From Isoetes taiwanensis (Eukaryota; Streptophyta; Lycopodiopsida; Isoetales; Isoetaceae), in NCBI GenBank assembly GCA_021234155.1, contig JAJEKV010000055.1, positions 1,345,090-1,409,089 of the forward strand: a stretch of DNA of 64,000 nt, written 5' to 3'. The notes beneath the pieces were generated by a model that was not told the DNA's origin, searched no databases, and worked only from the letters and a program-made list of their open reading frames with translations. The translations under genes and the position numbers were made by a program. Positions 54,360-64,000 of the stretch are shown here, in pieces; position 1 is the first letter of the stretch; each line of letters starts with the position of its first letter.

Positions 54360-57300
54360 ATTGATCTAAGTTATTTGAATTATTATAATGGTTAAATGCA
54401 ATGGTTGTGGTCGGTCAAATGAGATAAAGCCACCATCAAAGCATTCAAATAGAAAGGAATGGAGCGAAACCGACGACGAGTTGGTGCCGATTCTCCATGG
54501 ATCGGTGCCGACTGTGAATAAATACAAGAAGGATCAACAATGAAAGGTGTGTGATGATTTTCGGATTCATCAAGGGATGAATGCCTGTGCTATCGAATGA
54601 ATTGATTCGATTTGTAAGAGTATGATTTTCATTTGCTATTAATCAATACCTTTGCTACAGTAATTTCTCTCACCATTGTATAATTCAAGTTGTAGAATTT
54701 ATTGTTTTGAAAAGGTCCATAAAAAGGAAAGAGTTGTATTATCTAGACATTGTATTATCTAACTTTTTATCAGTGGTATCAGAGCCAGGTTCAAAATGTC
54801 TAGCAGGTTTGGGGCATCTCTTCTATCTGGAATAAGTGTATGAAGGTGGTCCTAGATTTCAGATATGGAAAGAGCAAATAAAAAATGTTCTAGAAAATGA
54901 AAACCTATGGGATTTAGTGCAGGATTCTGATGAATCTTCAAGTGTTGTTCCAGGAAGAAGGGAGAGTAGCTCTTCTGACACAAATGCAACAGGGACTACC
55001 GTGAGTAGTGGTGGAAATGAAAATGCTAAGATCAAAGAAGCATATGCCATTTTGACAAGTAAAGTTGGAGCATCCATTTTACTCAAAGTGAGAGGAAAAG
55101 CACCTGAAGAAATTTGGAGGTATTTGCTAAAACACTTTAAAGAAAAATCATCTTCTCAGATTGATATTCTAGACAAATCACTTAGGAAACTAAGGCTCAA
55201 AGATGATGATCTTACTAAGTTTTTTTCAAAGTTTGACAATATAGTAGCAGATCTGGAAGGTGCAAGAGTGGTTTTGACTGAGCAACAGAAGCTCCTACAT
55301 ATAGCTAGGGCTGTGGAGGGGAACAAACAGCTAGCTACATTAATTAGAAATGTAGCAAAAACCAGAGAGACAGCTGAAGATATGATAAGAACAGAGTTTG
55401 AGCAGCATAAGGTACTCTGTGATGACTATGATGACAATGTTGAAAGTGCTGTATACTGGCAGAGGGAAATATAAAGGAAGCAGCTCCAAAATATCAAAGG
55501 AAAGAAGGCAAGTTGGACCCTGTTATCACTGCAAGGAGCATGGACATTTAAAAGCAGATTGTCCTAAGTTAAGAGAAGTAGAGTGCTACAACTGTGGAGG
55601 AAAGGGACACTTTGCAAATAGGTGTTCTAGCAACAAAGGAGGACGGGGAAAAAGCAACAGAGAGAGAGAGTTTCTTTCAAAGGTCGAGGAAAAGGTCATG
55701 GAAAGCAAAATGCCACAATCAATTTTGCTGAAAAAACTGAAGAAGACTCGAGTGAAGAAGATGAGGATGCTAAGGTAAGGAATAATGATATTTTGACTAT
55801 TTCAAAAGGGGAATCTAATGATTTGAATGACATGCTGATATTAGATAGTGGAGCAGAAGAAACAATGACTGGATCAACAAAATTATTCAAGCAAGAAAAT
55901 GAAGAAAGGACTGGATACATTAAGCATGGAAATGGAGAATTGCAAAAGGTTCAGTGTGGTCGTACTCTGGAGCTGTTCGATCTGCAAGAAAAGGCTGTAG
56001 TTCTGAAGGATGTGTTGTGTGTTCCAACACTAGTTAGAAATTTAATTTTAGTAAGTCAGTTAGTAGACATGGGCTATACAATTATTTTTGACAAACTTCA
56101 GTGTACTGTGCTATTTGAGAATAAAATAAAGTTTCTTGGAAAAAGAGTGGGGAACCTTTTTGGCTTGAATATTAATGATTTGCCTGATGGTAATGCAATC
56201 ATTGTTCCTGATATAAATATATGGCATCAAAGGATCTGCCATACCAGTAGCAAAAATATTGAGATCATGATTAAACAAGGAATGATTAAAGCTGACAACT
56301 TAAGCAAAGGAGAAAATATATGTTATGGTTGCATAATGGGGAAGCACTCCAGGTTACCATTTAAAAAATAAAACAAAAGAGCAAAGGGAGTACTGGATAT
56401 TATACACACAGATTTATGTGGACCTCTCAATGTGAGAAGTATGTCTGGAAAAAGATATTTTATTACATTTATTGATGATTTTAGTAGAAGAACCAAATGT
56501 GTATGTCTAAGAAGGAAAGGTGAGGCCTTTGAGGCATTCAAAATGTTTGCTGCAGAAGTAGAGCTTGAGACTGGAAGGAAAATTAAATGCATACGTTCTG
56601 ACAGGGGAGGAGAATACCTATCTGATGAATTGAAAAGATATTGCAAAACTAAAGGGATTAAGAGGCAACTCACTTGCAGATTCTCTCCACAACAAAATGG
56701 AGTGGCAGAGAAAAAAATAGAACAATTCTTAATGTTGTCAGGGCAATGTTGAAACATACAGGATTACCTAACTTTCTATGGGAGGAAGCTGTAAGAACTG
56801 CAGTAGAAGTCCAAAATATGCTACCTTCAACAAGCATTAATGAAGCATGGTTAGGAAGAAAACCTGATTTTGACAAACTGAAAGCCTATGGATGCCTAGG
56901 TTTTGTACATCTTCCCAAGGAGCTAAGGCTTAAACTTGATGACAGGGCAAAAATTGCCTACTTGATAGGCTATGATGAACAATCAAAGGCTTACAGAACG
57001 TTCGAACCAACAAAAAAGAAGACAATAGTAAGCAGGAATGTGATTTTTGATGAAAGCCAATGCTATAAAACCAACAAGTCTTTATCTTCTAGAGTTGAGA
57101 AAAGAGAAGATAATGAGACAACGCAAAAAATGAACAACACATCTATAATTGATAATGATGATACTAACTCTACTATTGTGCAGGAAGATATAACAAATGG
57201 AGAAACACAAAGTCCTAGACTAAAGATCATGAGGCAGTTGAAGCAAAGGGTGGTCATGGGAAAAGAACCAATACCCAAATACTGCAAGAAGAAGCACAGG

Positions 57301-58960
57301 TTAGTACTGAACTCTATGGTAGAGACCCTTCTGGAAGGAGTAGGAGATTAAAGAATATTTTTGCAGAAATAAATCTAGTTGAACTAGTGGCAATGCTTGA
57401 TTTTGAGGCACCTGAAAACTTTGAGGAAGCCATAAATGCAGTTGATGTAGAAGAATGGAACAAAGCTATGGAAAAGGAACTCAGTGCTTTTAAAAAGACT
57501 GATACTTTTGAACTAGCAGATTTACCTAAAGATAAGAATGCAATAGGATGTAAATGGATTTATAAAATCAAGCAAGGAACTGATGGGAATTCTGTCAAAT
57601 ACAAAGCAAGGCTTGTTGCACAGGGTTTTACCCAAAGGAAGGGCATTGATTATGAAGATACATTTTCCCCCATAGTTAAAATGGCCAGTATTAGAATGCT
57701 TTTGTCAATGGCAAATGCACAAGATCTAGAAGTGCATCATATGGATGTGACCACTGCTTTTCTTAATGCTAAACTAGATGAAGATGTCTATATGAGACAA
57801 CCCCCTGGTTTTGAGCAAGGGAGAGAAAAGGTATGGAAATTAAAACGACCAGTGTATGGACTCAAACAATCCCCAAGATAATGATACCTTTGTATAGACT
57901 CATATTTGAAAGATCAAGGTTTTGCAAAACTTGAGAATGATGCGAACATATATCTATTTATGAAGAAGAATTTTGTTACATTGCCTTATATGTAGATGAC
58001 AATGTCATGATTGGGAGCAACTTGAGTATCCTACAGAAATGCAAAGGCATCTTGAAAAATAGGTTTGAAATTTCAGATTTAGGGGAATTAAAAAAATTTC
58101 TAGGAATTGAAGTTCACAGAGATAGGAAAAGAAAAATTATGACATTATCAGAAGGAAAAAATGTAGCAGGAGTCTTGAAAAGATTCAACATGGAGGAATG
58201 TAAAACAGTGAAGGCCCCAATGGTTGCTGGAAACAAATTATCAAAAGATCAATGTCCCAAAACAGAAAAGGAGAAAATTATAGCACAAAGTTTGCCATAT
58301 CGAGAGTTGGTTGGATGTCTACTGTATTTAGCAAATTGCACCAGATCTTATGCAGTAAATATTTTAAGCAGATATTGCAACAATCCAGGTGTAGGTCATT
58401 GGCAGGCAGCAAAAGGATTCTGAGATATCTAAAGGGTACAAGCAACTATGGTATAATGTTCAACTCAGACACCTTAGAACTTCAGTCATTTTGTAACTCA
58501 AACTAGGGTGGAGACCCTGACGAAAGAAAATCTTCATCTGGATTTATTCTGTTGCTAGGAGGTGGGCCAATATCATGGAAATGCAAAAAACAAAACTCAA
58601 TAGCTCTTTCAACTGGAGAGGCTGAATATGCAAGTACTACACTTGCAGCCAAAGAACTTTTGTGGTGTAGAAGACTGCTAAATGAATTAGGAATAACTCA
58701 GAAGGATCCTTTAATTTTACAGTCAGATAGCACAAGTTGCATTGCTATGACAAAAAATCCTGTTTTACATGAAAGGAGCAAACATATAGAGCTGGAGATG
58801 CATTTTATTCGTGATCTGGTGAACAAAAACATTGTACAGGTAAAGTATGTTCATACTGAAAATCAACTAGCAGATATTCTTACAAAACCATTGGTTGAGA
58901 ACAGGTTTACCAAGTTGAGTGTTTGGGGTCTGGGTTCGGGAACTCCTGCAAGACAGCCCT
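54360..58960 (+). mobile_element. Ty1/copia LTR retrotransposon fossil, broken
   Basis: The primer-binding site TGGTATCAGAGCC (54774-54786) matches initiator-tRNA-Met, as in most plant copia elements. A possible 5' LTR occupies about 54.36-54.77 kb. The parts follow in copia order: gag (about 54.8-55.5 kb) with two zinc knuckles, CYHCKEHGHLKADC and CYNCGGKGHFANRC; protease (LDSGAEETMTG, about 55.84 kb); integrase (about 56.2-57.0 kb, with the HxxxH...CxxC-type zinc region and SDRGGEYLS); reverse transcriptase (about 57.4-58.3 kb, NAIGCKWIYKIKQGTDG); and RNase H (about 58.5-58.9 kb, NSIALSTGEAEYASTTLAA). Integrase before reverse transcriptase defines copia. It is broken, with roughly six to eight breaks. 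I found no matching 3' LTR. Old but still well readable, so mid-aged rather than ancient. Confidence 0.93.
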
Positions 58961-59260
58961 CTGTGAGGACCCTTGGATCTAACAGGAGAATCCGGGGGAC
59001 TATGTCACGCGGGATTTGCAAGAAAAGAACAAGAAGAAGAAAACAGAACAAAAGAGAACAAAGAGAGGAAAATGATAAGCTTCCTTGATATCAATGATGA
59101 ACATACATGAGCTCTCGCAATAGAGAGAAGACTAAAGAGAGACAAGACTCAAAACTCATCTAGCCATCATATGCTAGCTCTACTCATATATATAGTACAA
59201 TGGCCTTTCACAAGGCCCCCAAAAAATAATTGGTATTAGTTTTTCACAATATTTTTTAGA
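58960..59260. other. Sequence after the copia fossil, possible unrelated element end
   Basis: Instead of a 3' LTR matching the DNA upstream of the primer-binding site, there is an A/G-rich stretch, then a TATA-containing segment (ACTCATATATATAGTACA) and CAAGGCCCCCAAAAAATAATTG. It may be another element's terminus. Unassigned. Confidence 0.2.
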
Positions 59261-61980
59261 TGAAACCACTAGAATATAGTAATGTCAGTTTGTGGGTTAA
59301 TATGTTGAATAATCATGAATAGTTACATTGTGTGGTTCTTGTTTATGATTTGTTGTTCTAGTTTATTAACATAGTTCACCACCATGGTTGTGTATCATAG
59401 TTTGTATAGTTGGTTTTATTATTATGTTTGTAATAGTCCTTCTTATGCCAATAGTAATGTAGTCATACACCACTAGTTGTTTGAACTTAAAAGTTTGAGT
59501 GGTTTACTAGTGAAATTACTTATACCTTTTTGCATAAACCACTTTTATTCATAATACAACATTCCCACTTTTTATCAAGCTAACTTCTAATGCTATTGTT
59601 ATCAAGGTAGTAAGGATTTGGGTCCTAAACCTGCTTCATATATAAAGACAAATCAATGGTGTTTTGAACAATTATTGGTATTGCTTTATTAAATATAATA
59701 CAACCTGCTCAACTTAGGAACCATTGTAGTTTTTAGAACATAACTAAGTCAATTGTTATGAGTTTGTCCATTAATTGATAGATTGGTTTTATGTCAATTT
59801 GCAAATGCTTTCTCCATAGATCGCTAGATGGTTTTTTCATCAATTTGTAGATAGTTTCTCCATCAATCTGTTAATGTTTTTGCTTACAAAACCATTAAGA
59901 AAATGGATGAAGCTTTTGTATCATTTTCACATGAAAATCAGATATAGGTTTGTGCAATATTATTATGTTTATGGATAGCTCAACATGTCTAGGGATTTGA
60001 ACCCTGATATTTCCATTATCTATACTATAGGTCAGTACCAAGAGCCAAACAACATAGCTCGTGGATGTTCAGCTCCTGGCGAATAACATAACTTGTGGCT
60101 TTCCAAATTCCAACAACTTCAAGTAGCAAATGGAGAAGCATTTTGCATTATAATATAAGCCAAACAACTGCCTTAAAATTTCAGAACGCTTAATGAAGTC
60201 AACAAGGATAGAGACAAACTTACATTGGGACTCGTGATATTGCTGCTTAGATAATATGGCATTTTGCACTTGTAGATATTGCTTCTGGATATGGGTCTCC
60301 ATTGCCGGCGAATAATATCAAGAGTTTCGTGTACTTAGAGTCTCTTATGCAGCTGGCTTGGAATATCCCCATCACTGTGATGATGATAAGCAAATCTATA
60401 AATAAATGCATACTGTAAATTCCCATACCTGATATGTTCCCAAGCAGCCAGACTCTAGAAATAAAGAAGAATAGTTATAAGATGAATAAATAAGAACACC
60501 TAATAAGTCTATAAATCTTCTATCTTACCATGCAGAATGGGATGAAGATAATGTGGGTATGGTCACAGAGGTTAAGGAGTGCACTATATTTGCATCCAAT
60601 ATTCAGAGTCATCAGAAAAGGGATGAATTGAGATAACCAGATTGACGAAAGAGGAACTTTTTATAGTTATGATACTGTTGGTCCTCTGTTTCAATTCTAG
60701 ATGGCATGGTCTTTATGCCCATGAAACAAGCTCTGCCTTTTGAATGACCATATCCTAGATGCATATCTGTGAGAAAATACCTCAGCCATTACTTCAAATA
60801 CCACAGACATCAATGCAAAAATTCAACTTTGCAAATGTACAAATTTCTGCTTCTGCATGAAAAGAGGCAAAGACCAGACAATGTTTCCTAGATATTTTTC
60901 TTGAAATGAAAACTCACATGCGGCAGCAAAGAAAATAAAAGAAACACAACATAGAATGTTTACTACACTAGTATACTACAGCTGGTAATAAAGCTTTAGT
61001 TATGCATCTGAAGAATTGATAAAACAAAACAATCGAGTAACAGAAGAAAAATAGCTTGAGTAGCTTTTTTATTCTATGAATATCAAGAAATTACACAAGA
61101 TACACACGAAGAAAAAAGGATATAAGAGCATACCATGAGTTGTCCACAAATTTCTGCTTCTGCAACAAAAGAGGCAGAGAAGACAAATCTTCATAAATGT
61201 TTTTCTTGCAACAAGAACTCAGAAGTTAGCTGCAAACAAGAAAAGCCAATAGGTACTTATATCACATAATTCAGATAAGCATTATCAGGTTAAAAAAAAG
61301 GTGTACAGCGATCTAAGCTAGCGAACCTCAACTAGCAAATGGGGTTCTACCTAAATGGGGCTTACGTTGCGCCTGGCCATGGCTAGTCAGACATGTAGAT
61401 GCCTTGGCAATCAAACTCTTTTCTGTCCATACACTGCATATTAAATTGTTAGATTGCTCTTAGCTCGGATTAACCTAGAACTCTGTCAAAATATCAGCAA
61501 GAAAAAAAATGCTCATCTACGAACTGCTTTGAAGCAAACAGATCTTTCGGTGGTTCGGCCTCCATAGCATCTTTTGGTGGTTCGGCCTCCTTACAAAATC
61601 GCCAAATGAACATCTCGACACAATCAGAAGAAATGGTGAACCTGTTCGGAACGCAAACCCTAACAAAATATTAGGGTTCTAGTAATGAAATTGAAATTCC
61701 CCTTCCTTTTTTGTTTGAAGTTCCCTTGATACCCCTCACCGATTAACACAACTAATACACGTAAATGCAAGTTAGGTTGCGTTGTACCATATCTGCCAAT
61801 GGCAGTGCACCATCTGGCCCAGTTTATTTTTCCTGAACTTCTACCATGCTCAATAGCGGCGGTCGTTCTTGAACTTACCTTGTATTCTTGAGGATTTAAC
61901 TTACATTCTGACCATCTACCTCTCATTTCCACGCTTCTGCCTCTGAAGCGTTTAACCCTGATTTCGGAGCGCCAAGGTGC
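59260..61980. other. Intergenic, no gene recognised
   Basis: AT-rich DNA with scattered short ORFs lacking domains. Two related segments, 60840-60910 and 61145-61215 (ACAAATTTCTGCTTCTGCA, AAAGAGGCA.AGA, TTTTTCTTG.AA), form a direct duplication about 305 bp apart. Confidence 0.45.
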
Positions 61981-62012
61981 AGAATGCAACCCAAGTTGCA
62001 ACTACATTAAGG

Positions 62013-62087
62013 GAATTACAATTTAGGTTGCATTCCAGAGAGATTGGCAGGGATTCCTCCCTTGGAACGCAACCTAGATTGTAATTC
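62013..62087. repeat. 75-bp foldback
   Basis: 24-nt arms GAATTACAATTTAGGTTGC-ATTCC (62013-62036) and GGAACGCAACCTAGATTGT-AATTC (62064-62087) are inverted copies with two mismatches around a 27-nt loop. A third related word lies at 61981-62003. Confidence 0.7.
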
Positions 62088-62106
62088 TCTTATACGTAAA
62101 AACAGA

Positions 62107-62394
62107 GTAGCAAGGATTCAGCCATGTCCGCCAATTACCACGTGCCACGTGGAACATTTTCTTTTGAAGAATGTTAATCTATTTTGAACCCATAGACGAG
62201 AAGATTTTTTACTCTGCCTTCTCTTATTCAACGCGGCATTCCGACATTTTCACCCAGGATTCTACTATTGTAATCCGACATTCCAGTGATTTTTACCCTG
62301 TTGAATCCTTGCTACCCTCTTTTCACATTGCAGGAATGGCTCTGCGCGTCGGCACTTGTTCCACACCAGAATTTAAGGCGCAGAGCCATTCCTG
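62107..62394. repeat. Two adjacent inverted repeats
   Basis: GTAGCAAGGATTCA (62107-62120) is the exact reverse complement of TGAATCCTTGCTAC (62301-62314). Next to it, CAGGAATGGCTCTGCGC (62331-62347) is the exact reverse complement of GCGCAGAGCCATTCCTG (62378-62394), giving a perfect 17-bp stem with a 30-nt loop. No ORF explains either. Confidence 0.75.
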
Positions 62395-62399
62395 TATAC

Positions 62400-63540
62400 A
62401 TCATTAACATGTCCATCCCTTAGAAATCGATCCCATAGTGTGGGACAAAATTTAAAAGCCGAACAAATATATTTCCTGTATAATTTAAGCTAATGGGGGT
62501 CTACAAAAACCTAGATTTTAGCTGACAAAAGTATAACAACCCAAAGTTTTTGATCGGTGAACTTCCTGGAAATAATTTTTCCTCGATTGTAACAGGCTAA
62601 AGTTTCTCGAAATTTACCCCACATTAACTCATAATGATGTTTGGCATGTAAATAAATGGATGTATAAAATTAAGCTTAATACAGATGGCTGTCTCAAATA
62701 TATAAGGCCGGATTAGTTGAACAAGGATTCCGGTGCAAAGACATATACAACCTCTTTGAATCATGCCAGAATGGCTTTCTCCCTACAATCACACTCAAAC
62801 GACATCCCTGCAATCACACTCAAAATGCATTTCTTGGTTGGTGTAGATTTCCATAAAGATGCAACTTTTCTAGTGTAATGAAGCAAAAGCATTATATTTT
62901 CATAAGCATAGAATGGCTTCTTGTTACTTTGTTGCCTAAATATATTGCTTAATGTTCTTTAATGCTTTTTGAATTGCCTCTAGTAACCATAAGGTGGGCT
63001 TTGACATCTTATAGGATTTGGATTTAAAGGAAGTCTTGGTCACTGAAAACAATTCTAGGATCTTGAACATCAATAGTAACCATTGGCATGACCAAAAACA
63101 ATTACAATTACTATGTCGTTGTTCTCCATGGAGGCTTGTCTTCACTTATCTCGCTGGGAGTTCACATTCTATACCTAATTTCGTTCTCAAATCTTAGATA
63201 GGTCCAGGACCTTCTTTGAGCTAGATCTAATAATTAAATTGTGTCTTTCCAATCATACAATTCACAAGAATATCTTAACTTCTATTTGCATCGAATTTTT
63301 GAATCCCCCTTCCCCCTTCCTTTGAAGGATGTAAGTCATTGGATTCACCATGCAACATCAAGTATACACTACAATATGAAGCCAACCTAGAATAGCTCGT
63401 GCATCGATGTGCATTATATCAAAATATTCACCTTATGATTAAGATAATATTGATGTGTAACCCCTTTTTTTATGAAGTTGGTTGTTGCATGTTGCTCTCT
63501 CCACGTGTGCTCCTTATTCTCAAGCATTTTTCCAAACCCT
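62400..63540. other. Intergenic, no gene recognised
   Basis: AT-rich DNA. A short coding trace on the plus strand near 62620-62700 (NDVWHVNKWMYKIKLNTDGC-like) resembles the start of a copia reverse transcriptase but is too short to call. Confidence 0.35.
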
Positions 63541-63647
63541 TTAGGGTAGGGTTTTATTAATCTGCATAATAATGGGTTTATTGTCCTCTTTATTATTGGG
63601 TCCCATAGACCGTTTGGTTTTCGTGCATGATAAAGTTCAATTCAATG
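63541..63647 (+). mobile_element. Decayed LINE-type 3' tail
   Basis: Contains GGGTTTTATTAATC, TTGGGTCCCATAGACC and TTTGGTTTTCGTGCATGA in the same order as the tails at 28.1 and 53.9 kb, followed by a decayed AATTCAATTC tail. After it, 63650-64000 shows nothing recognisable. Confidence 0.5.
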
Positions 63648-64000
63648 TAAATCAATCATATCTTTCCTCCCAAATATCCTTGTGAAGTCTTCTATAAATG
63701 ATAAAGTTGTTGAAAGAATTCAAGTGATCGCCCACATGTCGTAGTTGCACTTTCATTTGCATATCATTCATTTCTCTTCTATATCAAGAACTAGACCTCT
63801 GCATGCACGAGAACAATTATTAATCGAATTCACATAATAACCCTACCATGCAATACAAACCTCTTCAAATCCATCGTCATCATATAAGAATTGGGAAGGT
63901 CATACATCATGGATGAAAAACACATATTCAAATATTCATTGCTCTGAAATTCCAGAATTCATTTCAAAATACACTATGCAGATGCATCCTATACTTAAAT

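Noticed and set aside
58960-59260. 3' LTR of the copia fossil
   Set aside because: No similarity to the sequence upstream of the primer-binding site, so it cannot be called an LTR of that element.

Overview
The window looks like nuclear DNA of a land plant with a large, repeat-rich genome. Supporting signs are AT-rich intergenic DNA, GT-AG introns, a plant-type LRR receptor kinase, plant-type solanesyl diphosphate synthase and PAF-acetylhydrolase relics, Helitrons ending in a hairpin plus CTAG, tRNA-derived SINEs, and L1-like, CACTA, PIF/Harbinger and Ty1/copia remains. A fern or other seedless plant would fit, but the sequence does not prove this. The only long intact gene I can defend is an intronless LRR receptor-like kinase (21841-25365, +). 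A two-exon unknown gene (13488-14208, +) and a few exon-like ORFs are weaker candidates.

Layout. 0-5 kb: a structured LINE-type 3' tail, an 82-bp foldback, a SINE with perfect target duplications, and a PAF-acetylhydrolase pseudogene that has lost its catalytic serine block. 5-11 kb: an L1-like LINE 3' end with poly(A), a J-domain gene relic, and a CACTA-type terminus with subterminal repeats. 13-16 kb: a two-exon zinc-finger-like gene (+) facing a multi-exon, possibly MULE-like gene (-). 16.6-20.6 kb: Helitron H1, carrying solanesyl-diphosphate-synthase and SNF2/INO80-like fragments. 21.8-25.4 kb: the receptor kinase. 26-32 kb: old SINEs, a minus-strand LINE, and an FCP1-like phosphatase relic. 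32.8-38.4 kb: higher-order satellite and TGTGGTGAA-rich DNA with small unknown ORFs. 38.6-46.9 kb: a minus-strand transposon-like gene split by Helitron H2 (40740-45600), which sits inside a 57-bp tandem array. 47-54 kb: a Harbinger transposase relic, duplicated modules, transposon C-terminus pieces and a LINE 3' end. 54.4-59 kb: a broken Ty1/copia fossil. 59-64 kb: mostly featureless AT-rich DNA with strong foldbacks near 62 kb.

Two results stand out. First, H1 and H2 belong to one Helitron family. They share a 5' end starting TCTTCTTT with a GC-rich palindrome, and a 3' end with an identical 8-bp-stem hairpin before CTAG, but their interiors are unrelated. Each has internal proof of its boundaries: removing H2 restores a 57-bp tandem period exactly, and a tandem-duplicated neighbour shows the empty site of H1. 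Second, three copies of a LINE-like 3' tail keep a long stem-loop around the same core while the outer-stem sequences differ, which suggests selection on structure.

Apart from the receptor kinase, most gene-like sequence here is relic: host gene fragments with splice sites still visible, or transposon genes.
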